The notes beneath the pieces were generated by a model. The model was not told the DNA's origin and did no database searches. It saw only the letters and a program-made list of their open reading frames with translations. Made by a program: the position numbers and the translations under genes. From assembly GCA_009731375.1 (NCBI GenBank), contig BJOX01000026.1, positions 1,049,483-1,104,563 on the forward strand: 55,081 bases of DNA, written 5' to 3'. Positions 17,068-25,946 of this stretch are shown in pieces. The stretch comes from Paulinella micropora (lineage: Eukaryota > Cercozoa > Imbricatea > Euglyphida). Numbering within the stretch: position 1 is the first letter of the stretch; each line of letters starts with the position of its first letter.

Positions 17068-17149
17068 GTCAAGGTGGCCGAGCGGTCTAAGGCGTTCGAC
17101 TCAAGTTCGAATCTCTTCGGAGGCGCGGGTTCAAATCCCGTCCTTGACA
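17068..17149 (+). tRNA. tRNA-Leu (anticodon CAA)
   Basis: The 82-nt class II tRNA folds fully. The 7-bp acceptor stem is GTCAAGG/CCTTGAC with discriminator A. The D arm has GCC/GGC. The 5-bp anticodon stem TTCGA/TCGAA closes loop CTCAAGT with anticodon CAA. The variable arm CTC-TTCG-GAG and a T arm follow. The A box TGGCCGAGCGG and B box GGTTCAAATCC are intact. There is no intron, although this isoacceptor often has one. CCA is not encoded. It decodes UUG and looks functional. Confidence 0.96.
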
Positions 17150-17151
17150 CC

Positions 17152-17157
17152 TTTTTT
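17152..17157 (+). terminator. RNA polymerase III terminator (T6)
   Basis: Six T residues start two bases after the tRNA discriminator base, the usual pol III stop. 17158-17391 beyond it is AT-rich with nothing recognisable. Confidence 0.85.
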
Positions 17158-17391
17158 ATCTATCCTGGGGCAAAACCCCTGATTTCTATCCACGAATCTG
17201 GATAGTCTATGATTTTTTTTAAATTTTTTTTCTAATAGTAGAAGATTTTCTTTTTTCTTTTTCTCTGTGTCTAGCTACATATCCAAAAATAATATATCAA
17301 GTAGCTGAAGAACTAACAGCTAGCAATTCAAATACTAGAAATATAGTAAATTATAATATTAATATTGATATCCGGACGTGTACATCTACTA

Positions 17392-17397
17392 GATCTA
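17392..17397. repeat. Left target-site duplication GATCTA
   Basis: GATCTA abuts the left terminus and is repeated exactly at 37547-37552. Six bases is the duplication length made by Polinton integrases. Confidence 0.92.
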
Positions 17398-17530
17398 AGT
17401 AGATGATAACCCAGATCTCGTCGAGAATTTTCGCAAATTCTCGCCTTTGTCTGGGTTGTCGCACCCCTTCCTGTTGATAATAATACAAAGAAACAAAAAC
17501 AACCAAATAGCCTTCTACAGCACACTACAA
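17398..17530 (+). repeat. Left terminal inverted repeat (133 bp)
   Basis: This repeat is the inverse of 37413-37546 with four or five substitutions and one indel. It begins AGTAGATGATAACCC. It contains nested palindromes: AACCCAGA (17408) pairs with TCTGGGTT (17450), and inside this CGAGAATTT (17422) pairs with AAATTCTCG (17435). Integrase binds such ends. The cruciform may also serve replication or packaging. Confidence 0.95.
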
Positions 17531-17590
17531 GAAAACATATGTCATATTTTTATTTACTATTCAAAAGAAATAAAACTGACATAATATAGA

Positions 17591-18103
17591 ATGAGTGAGA
17601 GAACAATCAGAAAAGTTTCAAAAGGTGGAGTATGTATTAAGAAGAATGAAATTGATGTTAGAAGGAGGGAAAATGACGAACAAAAAAGAAAAGTATTTTT
17701 AATAGGAAAAAAGAAAACGAAGGAAGAAGTAGAAAAGCAAGCAAGAGAGTTTTACGAAAAGGAATTATTATCAAAATACGAAGAAGATAATGAAAATACA
17801 GATTACAAACAATTATCAAAGCAAAAGAAGTCAGAATGGAGAAAAGAAAAAATTAAAGAAAAATATACATGTGTCTGTGGAAAGACGATAGGAATATATA
17901 GCAAATACACACACGAAAAAAGTCAATCACATAGAGACTTCTTTGCGGAGAAAGAAGAAGTTATGTTAGGCGGTCGTAAAGTAATTTGTATAGCATATAG
18001 AAACGATGACAAAGAAAGATATTACGAAAATAAAAAAATAGTTAATTTTATTTTAAACAAATATTATTTATATGTATATAACAAAGATTTTCAAAATCTT
18101 TGA
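17591..18103 (+). CDS. Basic protein with a CCHH-type finger
   Basis: The protein has 170 residues. Residues 1-90 are very rich in Lys and Glu and probably helical. At about 93-117 comes a compact motif, CVCGKTIGIYSKYTHEKSQSH, read here in two parts: CVCG, then H and H spaced as in a single zinc finger. Fingers of this C-x-C-G...H...H type are common in small ORFs of Polinton-like and giant viruses; that comparison is from memory. It is the first gene inside the left terminal repeat. A hairpin overlaps its stop codon. A DNA-binding role is likely but unproven. Confidence 0.65.
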   Translation: MSERTIRKVSKGGVCIKKNEIDVRRRENDEQKRKVFLIGKKKTKEEVEKQAREFYEKELLSKYEEDNENTDYKQLSKQKKSEWRKEKIKEKYTCVCGKTIGIYSKYTHEKSQSHRDFFAEKEEVMLGGRKVICIAYRNDDKERYYENKKIVNFILNKYYLYVYNKDFQNL

Positions 18104-18139
18104 GGAAACAGATTTTGTGAAACTTTTTCTAAAAGTTTC
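18083..18139. terminator. Two hairpins at the end of the first Polinton gene
   Basis: AAAGATTTT (18083) pairs with AAAATCTTT (18093) and runs into the TGA stop at 18101-18103. GAAACTTTT (18119) pairs with AAAAGTTTC (18131). Both stems are 9 bp and perfect. They are candidates for RNA 3'-end signals. Confidence 0.6.
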
Positions 18140-18145
18140 TATAAT

Positions 18146-18430
18146 ATGACGACTACCAGAGTTGTGGGTGTTTCATTTGAAGGATGACAAGATAATATTT
18201 CTTATCTCAAAACCATAGGACGAGGTGAAAATTTTTTTATTCAACACGAACCCTAAAACAAATTTGATAAAAATACGATAAAGGTTGAAACAGAAAGAGG
18301 AAAGCAACTCGGATATATCAGCAAGCACTTAGCAGAAACTCTAAAGATTAAAGGAATGGAACAAGTATATTATTCAATCTATGGAGGAGTGACAGGAAAA
18401 CATTATGGAATTGAAATTACTATCCCTTGA
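18146..18430 (+). pseudogene. HIRAN-domain protein remnant
   Basis: Read from ATG 18146, one frame of 94 codons carries the HIRAN pattern: RVVGVSFEG, then QHEP, NKFDKNTIKV, and GYISKHLAETL. It is broken by TGA at 18185 and TAA at 18254. HIRAN domains (HLTF, Rad5 and stand-alone viral or bacterial forms) bind DNA ends or stalled forks, so a role in replication or repair of the element is plausible. The TGA falls where the family often has Arg, consistent with CGA to TGA. The rest of the domain is undamaged, so the breaks are recent or are sequence errors. Confidence 0.7.
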
Positions 18431-18490
18431 TACAAACAAACAATATTTAATATATATTAAAGATTATTTTTTTATTATATATACACAAAG

Positions 18491-18712
18491 ATGGGTAGAA
18501 AATCATTATACAAAACACCAGAAGAGAAGAAGGAAGCCTTACGGAGAAAGGCGATGGAATTTATACAAAATGATCCAGAAAGACATAGACAGAAGTCAAT
18601 GGAGTATTACAACCAAAATAAAGCAATAATAGCGGAAAGGAGAAAGAAAAAAAGAGATGAAGTAAAGCAAGCATTACATAAGTTGAAAAGAATGGAGGAT
18701 GCAATGAAATAA
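18491..18712 (+). CDS. Small basic helical protein
   Basis: This 73-residue protein begins MGRKSLYKTPEEKKEALRR. Almost half of it is Lys, Arg or Glu. A heptad-like pattern suggests one long helix or coiled coil. Similar short proteins (MGRK start, ERHRQKSMEYYNQNK centre) are scattered through algal and giant-virus genomes, from memory. It may bind DNA. ATG 18491 is the first after the HIRAN remnant, 60 bp downstream. Function unknown. Confidence 0.55.
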   Translation: MGRKSLYKTPEEKKEALRRKAMEFIQNDPERHRQKSMEYYNQNKAIIAERRKKKRDEVKQALHKLKRMEDAMK

Positions 18713-18806
18713 ATTTCTATTTAAATATAAGATGTTATTATATATAAATATAACAGATAATTTATTATTATTTTTATAATTTAATAACAGCATTGATATA
18801 AAAAGT

Positions 18807-21749
18807 ATGCCACCACCCCTACCATCAGCACCAAGATCGAGTGAAAATGTGAGGGAACTATTGAAGACTAGATCACATTTGCGGGAAACTAAGACAAGAG
18901 AAGCGAAGAAGCGCGAGGTAAAACTTGTAGAACTAAGACTAATAAAAAACAGATGTATAAATGGATATACATACCATTTCAAAGACCTTGACATTAACTT
19001 CTATGATATGGATGCGATTGAAATATCAATTATGAGAGCAGTGAAGGATGCTAAAAATAGAGGTTTGACAAACGAAGCAAGTCTTCATGTCAAGTTTGGT
19101 TATATGACGGATGTTGATGATGAAAAGTTTTATAAATGGAAAACTTTCAATTCCGTTAAGTTAAAAGAAATTGATGAATTGTTTCGTGATATATATCTAG
19201 ACAACGAACAAAATCTTGAAGCCAGCGCGAATGGATATGATATAATCATTCAACACATAATCATTCAAATTATTCAAGAAGATGGAGGTGGTTGTAATCT
19301 CTCAGGAAGGGATAAGAAACATAAAACAGATGAAGGAATTCATATTAATCCAAGGAGTAAGGATAATAATTGTTTCTTCTATGTTTTTAAGGATATATTA
19401 AATTTAAGTGAAACGTAAATCAAAACTTAATAAAAAAGTATGTAATGATATTAGACAAGAATTCAACCTTGAACATAATTCATATATATCACTTTCAATA
19501 GGATATGAAATCTTAAAAAATATTGTATTGAAGGTAAGTATTTTGAATTGACTGATGCGACAACCAAACAGACATTCAAAAACTATGAAGACCCTTTAAT
19601 ATCCGCGGATGTGCTTTGCTATCTAAGTAAGGGACATTATATGGGTTTTATAAAGAGGAATAAAAAGAGATGCGAGGAATGCTTTAAGACTTATTTTAAT
19701 AATCATAAGTGTAATATTAAGCGACAGACTTACGTGGCGGCTAAATTAAGGAAACAAAAAGACCGCTATGAAAGTTTATTAACAACCTTTAAGGAGATGA
19801 GTTATAATAATCAAGATGAGATTTTTCATTATGATTTAGAAACATATAGAAATGCGCTTGAAATCCATACCGCGTATATAGCAGGTTATACGATTGCGGA
19901 TATTGGTTTTAAATATGTTGCTGGCGATGATTGTATTTCAAAACTCATTGATATAATCTTTCAATATGCGGAAGACTTAGCGAAAAGAAAACCGAAAGCA
20001 ACATTTTATGTTAATGCTTTTAATGGTAGTAAATTTGACCATTACTTCTTACAAAAAGAGTTTATTAAAAGAAAGATAAAAAGCACACCATTGATCAATA
20101 ATGGGGCGATAATTTCAATGGAATACAAAAATATGAAATTCTGGGACTTGTCTAAGCACACAGAGGGAAGCCTTTAAAAGAACCTTGAAAGTTTGGGATG
20201 TAATGTTTTAAAAGGTTATTTTGACCATGAAAAAGCGAAACGATGGGAAGAAATGGACGATGATATGAAAAAAGAATGTTTATTGTATTTAGAAAAAGAT
20301 GTTATGGGATTGAAGGAACTATACGAAACACTAAATAAACCGATATATGAAGAACATAAAACGAACTTATCGGAGTTTATGTCTACCTCTTCTTTAACCT
20401 TTAATCTTTGGAAGAAAAAAAATTGATAAACAATACATAATTCAACTTCCAAAGTTAGAAAAAGAAGCGGATTTTAGAAAAGCATTATATGGAGCAAGGA
20501 CTTATCCAAGCAAGAGGAGATTTATATCTGAGCAATATCAAAAATACATAAACGGCGAAATTGATTTTGATGAGGTTAAAGATTATCTTATTGATGCGGA
20601 TGTTGTAATTCTTTATCCAACGGCAATGCTTGAAAATTATATGACGGGCGAAATTAAGAAATGTGAAGGAGAAATGAAAGGGAAACTAGGAGTATATAAT
20701 GTTGATTACATATCTCCAAAAAATCTATTACATCCACGGGTTCCTTATAGAGATAGTAAGGGGTGTTTAAAGTGGGAGTTAAGAGATATGAAAGACAAAT
20801 GGCTCACTTATGTTGATATTGAAGATATGATTGAACTTGGATACAAAGTCAAAATAAAACGAGGCTATTATACAGAAGGAGCCGAACCAGTATTCAAAGA
20901 TTACATATTAGAGTTATTTAAACGAAACAAAATTCAAAAAAAAGGCACACCGCAGTATTTATTAGCAAAGTTATTTATGAATGCTTTATACGGAAAGACA
21001 ATTCAAAGACCGATTAATTCTGTAAGCAAATTCATAACAAAAAATCATGAGTATTGGAAATTCTGGGCTAAACATGTGATAACAGATATTGAAAAGTTTG
21101 AAGAGGCTAATGGTGAATTATGGTTAATTTCTGGTATTCCAAGAGATGACAAATTGAAAGAAGAAAAAATTGCAAAGCCCACTCACTGCGGTGCATTTAT
21201 ACTAGCATACAGCAGACGAATTATGTATAAGTATATGACTGAAGCCAATCCAAACAACGACCCCGACAGAGATTATTATTATACAGATACAGACAGCATT
21301 CAAAGCCATGTAAGTAACATTGAACGAATTACAAGATTTAGAGATAAAACAATCGGCGGAATGGATGACGACCTTGGAACTGATTGTAAAATAATAAGGG
21401 GAATATGGGTAGCACCAAAATTGTATATGTTGGAGTATGTAAAGAAAGGTGAAGAAAAAAAGGTAAAACTCATTTCCACTTTAGAGGAAAAGGTTTAGAT
21501 TTGAAAAAATTAAATCCAACCGCTTATGAATTAATGGATAAGGGTGAAAGTTTAACTAATACCAGAGACTTTATAATGAAGAAAATACATACTAGCAGAA
21601 ACAGCAAACAACAACACATTGAACACTTTAGCATACAACACCAAAAGAATGTAGTAAAAGTAGTTAATAAAACAAGATGGTGCGGGCGTGAGTTTATCAA
21701 CGAAAATGATAGTATCCCTTACGGTTTCGTGTCCGCTCTTAAAATTTAA
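18807..21749 (+). pseudogene. Family B DNA polymerase of the Polinton, interrupted
   Basis: This is a protein-primed-type PolB. Exonuclease motifs are HYDLET (Exo I), NGSKFDHYF (Exo II) and YLEKDVMGL (Exo III). Polymerase motifs are DADVVILYPTAM (A), KLFMNALYGKT (B) and YTDTDSI (C). The N-terminal part (18807-19418 plus the following segment) contains KDNNCFF and later CEEC...HKC, a probable zinc site. Together it is about 980 codons. As read, the frame is broken five times: a shift near 19400, one at the A6 run 19515-19520, an in-frame TAA at 20175, a shift at A8 20415-20422, and one at A7 21455-21461. Three breaks sit in A runs and may be sequencing indels; the TAA is not of that kind. All catalytic motifs survive, so decay, if real, is recent. 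Confidence 0.9.
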
Positions 21750-21772
21750 TAATAATCAAATTATTAATTTTT
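21742..21772. terminator. AT-rich imperfect hairpin after PolB
   Basis: AATTTAATAAT is followed, after a short loop, by ATTATTAATT, overlapping the PolB stop region. Weaker than the other stop-associated hairpins. Confidence 0.35.
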
Positions 21773-21806
21773 TTCCATAAAATTTTTTACCACTCTATAT
21801 AGACAG

Positions 21807-22094
21807 ATGACTACCCTCACGAGACTATCTGAAAAATTTGGACGACTTTCAATTGAGAAGAATAAGGAATTCTTTTCAGTAAGAGATGTCCAACAGATGA
21901 TTGACGAAGAAATTAAGGCAATTGAAAAAAGTAGAGAAGGCAAGCCAAGGGATATTTTTCCATTAGGTAAGTATAAAGGTAAGAAAATTCACGATGTTGC
22001 TACCATTGATAAACCATACCTTGAATGGGTAATGAAACAGCCATGGTTTGAAAAATTTACAGACATTAAAAGTGAAGTAAAAAAATATATTTGA
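21807..22094 (+). CDS. ExoX-C-like domain protein
   Basis: The protein has 95 residues. The C-terminal half reads FPLGKYKGKKIHDV, then PYLEWVMKQPWF. This is the pattern of the small domain found at the C-terminus of ExoX-like exonucleases and as stand-alone proteins in phages and large DNA viruses (G-K-Y-x-G-x2 ... Y-L-x-W). It is usually thought to bind nucleic acid. No nuclease domain is attached. The first 45 residues are helical and charged. TCTATATAGA lies just upstream and could act as a TATA-like promoter. Assignment is by motif only. Confidence 0.65.
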   Translation: MTTLTRLSEKFGRLSIEKNKEFFSVRDVQQMIDEEIKAIEKSREGKPRDIFPLGKYKGKKIHDVATIDKPYLEWVMKQPWFEKFTDIKSEVKKYI

Positions 22095-22118
22095 TATTTG
22101 TTCTGACTTCGTCATCAC

Positions 22119-22216
22119 AAAACATCGTTGTCTTTTAATTATTTTTTCTTTAAATTTTTTTTCGATGTTTTAGAATAAGCGAGAGTGCGTAGCACGAAGC
22201 GCAATTCTAAAATATC
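22119..22216 (+). promoter_or_regulatory. Repeated leader/promoter module, copy 1
   Basis: Outer inverted repeat AAAACATCG (22119) / CGATGTTTT (22163) encloses a T-rich core. The inner repeat TTTTAGAAT (22168) / ATTCTAAAA (22204) encloses GCGAGAGTGCG...GCACGAAGCGC. The start codon follows four bases later. The same module precedes the genes starting at 25800 and 29507. Placement suggests a shared promoter with a structured 5' leader. Confidence 0.75.
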
Positions 22217-22672
22217 ATGACTGACCTGAGCACCAAACAAGACTACTTGAATGAAATTGAAAAATGGAACCTTGACGGCGAAATAAAAAAGCCGTCAATT
22301 AAATGGACTAAGCCTGACATTGTATCTTTCTATGAGCAATACAAGCCGAGGGACGACAACGTGAAAGTAGTTATTCCGTTGGAGGCCACATTAGAAAAAA
22401 TGATGGAGGAACAAAGTACTCCTTTTAAGGAAACAGATCTTGTTGTGAGAGAGACTGGAATTACCGAAATAAAGGCTAATGTAGGCGAAGAAATAGCGAC
22501 TGCTACATGTACAGAAGAAGGATGTATATTAAATAAGCACCTTGTAAAGAGTGTAAGAAAAAAANNNNNNNNNNTTAAAGAGTGTAAGAAAAAAAATGTG
22601 TTATCAGTTTCAATTGACGATGATAGATTTTGCGATGTGGCATGTGTGCTTTCATTTCTAGAAAAAAAATGA
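22217..22672 (+). CDS. Unknown acidic protein with C-terminal zinc-ribbon-like cysteines, crossed by a gap
   Basis: About 150 residues. The N-terminal part contains KWNLDGEIKKPSIKWTKPDI, like small SAP-type helical modules, though this is weak. The C-terminal part carries CTEEGC, ECKKK and CDVAC, a likely zinc-binding set. Ten Ns at 22565-22574 interrupt it. The same roughly 20 bases (TAAAGAGTGTAAGAAAAAAA) stand on both sides of the Ns, so the gap is probably a failed merge and the true protein is shorter. It has the module described at 22119. Function unknown. Confidence 0.55.
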   Translation: MTDLSTKQDYLNEIEKWNLDGEIKKPSIKWTKPDIVSFYEQYKPRDDNVKVVIPLEATLEKMMEEQSTPFKETDLVVRETGITEIKANVGEEIATATCTEEGCILNKHLVKSVRKKXXXXKECKKKNVLSVSIDDDRFCDVACVLSFLEKK

Positions 22673-22765
22673 AGAAATGAATGAAGTCAAAAAAAATAAT
22701 TTTATCAAGTATTTTAAAAAGTGATATTTGAAAATCCACACTTCCATTTTCGTTTTTTTTTTTCA

Positions 22766-24900
22766 TTATGGGTCCTCGATCCAAGTAAAAGCATACTGAA
22801 TACTTATAGTCTGATTTGCAGTAGCCTGTGCTGTTATAGTTAGCCTTTCGCTTGGCAACATGTCATCTAAATCATAATCAGCAAAATTTATACTTTGAGC
22901 ATCACTTGTATTCACGAATACAACAGCAATCACATTCCCGCCACTAATAGTGGCAGTAGTATCAAACGAAACTAAACTCGTATTTGTATTGTTCTCAGCA
23001 TACACGGCACCTGTAAGTGTAGCATTTTTTATTACCTTAATGATTACGCTACTTTTAGTGTCAGTATTTAGAATATTTAGCCGTCTAGGATACACTATAC
23101 TATAATTAGCAATAGTGTTTCCAATAATATTAGTATTATTTCGCATAGTAAAAGCATGAGTTGCTACATTCGTTGTATTTGCTGTTCTTTCATAAATGGA
23201 ATACCTCTTATGATTTCAGTTCCTTCAATAAAGCATCCAACACTGGCAGTTCTAAGATTTTGGATTTGCGGATTAACACCAACAGCCAAAGAAGCCAAGA
23301 ATGGTAAAGTAGTATTATTAAGAGATGTAGCAGTTTTGCTGTTGGCATATCGTATAGCATGGACTAGTTGAAATCGTCCAGTGTTTGGATTTTCAATATA
23401 AAATGATATCTGCCCGAAACCCAAGTATTGATATTTAATCTGAAATACATTACCCTTACTGAAATCAATTGCTGGTAAGTAATCGGTTCCATCCGCTTTA
23501 TCTACATTCCATTGACTTTGTTTAACCTCGGTAATGACAGTGGAGTTGTTTAATTGGTATATTTTCATTACACCATTTTCTCTTGAGAAGAAAAATCCGT
23601 CCGTCAAGAAGGAATCACCAATACCTACATAAGATGAATATCCGCCTGCTTCATTTGTATTCCACAAAGCAGTAAATCTGACACATACACCCATACCAGC
23701 ACGATATTTAATTTTCTTTTTTGTCTGAATTTTAGACCCCTGAGCCTGAACTACTGGAGGCCCCGCTGCATAACCCGCAGGCATATTGCTGTTATCAAAG
23801 GAAGTATTAGCACTCTCAGTGTTGTGGAAAGCGGATGTATAGATACGGCGAATTCTTTCACCCTGCGAGCGATTCATTTTTACGACATAGTTCTGTTGAG
23901 ATGTTGAAAGGTTCTGCTTCCAAGCAACGGGGTATTCGATCTTAAAAGGAAAGCCTTCACCCGCAATCTTTTGCTGGACACCTAGGATGACATTTGGGTC
24001 AGTCTCAATAGCAAGGAATAAATTTAGGTTTGAGACAATAGCACCAGTGGTAGTAGCCGCTGCACCAGTGGAAATAGAACTTACATCAGTGCCATAAAAT
24101 GAAGTGCGGGCGGTGCTCTCCCATACAATACGCATATCCAAAATTTCGTTAAAACCGATAGTCTTATCCAGTTCAAAAATAGTTCCAAACAGCATACCCA
24201 AAGGAAACTTAACACTGATAACAGGGTCCGCACCATTATCAGTTCCACCTTCAAAATACTTGGCCTCCTCAAAAGGAATATCAACAAGGCTATAGTCTCC
24301 AGCAGTGCTATTAGCGAGAGCGGTATCATTATGACGGCGAGCATTTACGCTTGGCACTTTGTAATAACCTTGAACTGCAGCAACCACTCCAGCAGTATTG
24401 GCTGCATCAGTAATTGCTTTTCTTTCCGCTACACTTCCTATCTCAACTTTTCCAGCATTACACTTTTGAAGCATAGCACCAGAATTACCTGTTTTCTTGT
24501 CATCATCATAAGCCCCATGGTTTTCAAGTGCCATAAATTTTTCATACTTAATTTCTGGTTTCCATATCACCTTAGTGTAATTACCAACATGCTGAAGATT
24601 ACACAAATACTGCCCGCTTCGGCTTCGCAGTTCAATAGTTTTAATCATAGACAGACAATCCATAAAATTACGATTGAAGCGTCCAGCACCCGCACTAGTC
24701 GGAGCGTAAGTAAATCGCAACACCGACCTCCCAAGGTTCAAAGGACGGGTAGGAATTTCAAAGGTGCTTTCCATACCACCAGCAGTAGTAAGTGGGATAG
24801 TTTGCGACCCTTCTCGGCTGGTAAGTTTGTTCAATTCATACTTACCAGTGAGCAGTTCCTTAGTCTGATGGACTAGTTCTCCTCCGTATTGGACAGGCAT
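22766..24900 (-). CDS. Major capsid protein (double jelly-roll), with a frameshift near its end
   Basis: The first frame (24900-23164, 578 codons) starts MPVQYGGELVHQTKELLTG and has the features of Polinton-type major capsid proteins: early GGMESTFEIP, NLGRSVLRF and a long beta-rich body. It ends abruptly at 23164. The next frame (to 22766) continues without an obvious own start, is also beta-rich (NIIGNTIANYSIVYPRR) and ends TWIEDP. Joined length is about 710 codons, normal for the family. A one-base shift near 23,190-23,215 is the simplest reading. The protein would form trimeric capsomers of an icosahedral shell. It lies 87 bp downstream of the minor capsid gene and probably shares its transcript. 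Confidence 0.82.
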
Positions 24901-24987
24901 TTTTTGTTTTGTTTTTGAAGTAGTGTAAGTTGATTAATACACGAAATATATTTATAGAAAAAAATAAATAATTAAAATAAATATCAA

Positions 24988-25800
24988 TCACTTGGATTTC
25001 AACAAATTGAAAAATGAATTAAATAAACTAAAATAATTAGTTTCACGATAAACCAGTAATGTCATAACTATTCCCAAACCATTAAGATTTATTGCTGGGT
25101 CATTTTCGTCTGTCAAGTAAAACCTGAATACATTGTTTGAATTAGCGGACAATGTTTTACCATACTCAGACCCGCTTCCATCATAGATAACAGAACCAAA
25201 AGGAATTTCGTTGGCTGTATATATTTCTTGTAGCACATGATTATCACCTTCATTCACCAAATCAGATTGAAGATACAGAGTTTTTTCACCAGTTAAAATA
25301 ATTACATTTGATGATTTAATAAAATCATTGGCAAAGAAATATGTTGAATTTCTATCAAATCCCATAACCTCATGAATACGGGTATCACCATCAAATATAA
25401 ATCGCGGTTGAATACCTCCGTTATTTGGAACACTGAATGTTAATTTACCATCCTCCGCTTCTGTGTTTGTATTGTTGCTTGAGACTACATAAGTATAGTC
25501 ATTTGGACTTTCTGCCGTCAGTATCTCAGATAGTTTATTTTTTAAGTTGTTCATTGTGTAGTTTCCTTCAGGTATCGTAATTAAAGCCTCATACCCGTCT
25601 TCGGGTAATGTAAAAGTATTATATGGTGAAGCCACAGAGTAATACGATTTCGGCACATAAATATGAAGAATTTTACAATGTGTGGGATTGTCTAGCCCCT
25701 TCATATTGACTTCGTGTGTAAAGTCGCTGTCTGTTCCCGTTATTCTATTTTTACTATTTATGTAATAGATACCAGAACTTCTTCCTCCCTTGTACTCCAT
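24988..25800 (-). CDS. Minor capsid (penton-type) protein
   Basis: The protein has 270 residues and begins MEYKGGRSSGIYYINSKNR. The following HEVNMKGL..., ILHIYVPKSYYSV, and ITIPEGNYTMNNLKNKL are the features of the single jelly-roll minor capsid protein of Polintons and related viruses. It forms the fivefold vertices. The P-x-G-N-Y-T segment is especially typical. The frame is intact. The start is fixed by the leader module that ends immediately before it. It is followed by the major capsid gene on the same strand, the usual order in this group. Confidence 0.82.
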   Translation of the reverse strand: MEYKGGRSSGIYYINSKNRITGTDSDFTHEVNMKGLDNPTHCKILHIYVPKSYYSVASPYNTFTLPEDGYEALITIPEGNYTMNNLKNKLSEILTAESPNDYTYVVSSNNTNTEAEDGKLTFSVPNNGGIQPRFIFDGDTRIHEVMGFDRNSTYFFANDFIKSSNVIILTGEKTLYLQSDLVNEGDNHVLQEIYTANEIPFGSVIYDGSGSEYGKTLSANSNNVFRFYLTDENDPAINLNGLGIVMTLLVYRETNYFSLFNSFFNLLKSK

Positions 25801-25890
25801 GATATTTAGAATTGCGCTTCGTGCTCCGCGCTCTCGCTTATTCTAAACATCGTTTTTTTCTTTTTCAAAAAAATTAATCGGTTTTCGATG
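25801..25890 (-). promoter_or_regulatory. Repeated leader/promoter module, copy 2
   Basis: Read on the minus strand, this is the same module as 22119-22216. The outer pair is about CATCG (25886-25890) / CGATG (25848-25852). The inner pair TTTAGAAT / ATTCTAAA encloses GCGAGAGCGCG...GCACGAAGCGC. It ends four bases before the minor-capsid ATG. Confidence 0.75.
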
Positions 25891-25940
25891 GTTATCAACA
25901 AACGAGAATGAGTGAAACGAATGAGAGTGTAGTTGATAAC
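25891..25940. terminator. Stem-loop after the protease gene
   Basis: GTTATCAAC (25891) pairs with GTTGATAAC (25932), a perfect 9-bp stem 7 bp past the protease stop. The 32-nt loop holds two similar segments (CGAGAATGAGTG and CGAATGAGAGTG). Confidence 0.55.
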
Positions 25941-25946
25941 TATCTT

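Noticed and set aside
15545-17150. Minus-strand frames of 410-501 codons
   Set aside because: The repeat unit is 12 or 24 bp, so every frame stays open. Products are monotonous VFLPVF-type repeats with no start context, and they run into the tRNA.
19350-19400. OTU-type protease in the PolB N-terminus from KDNNCFF
   Set aside because: Only the D-x-x-C pattern fits. A similar motif is, from memory, common in the N-terminal region of Polinton polymerases without protease evidence.
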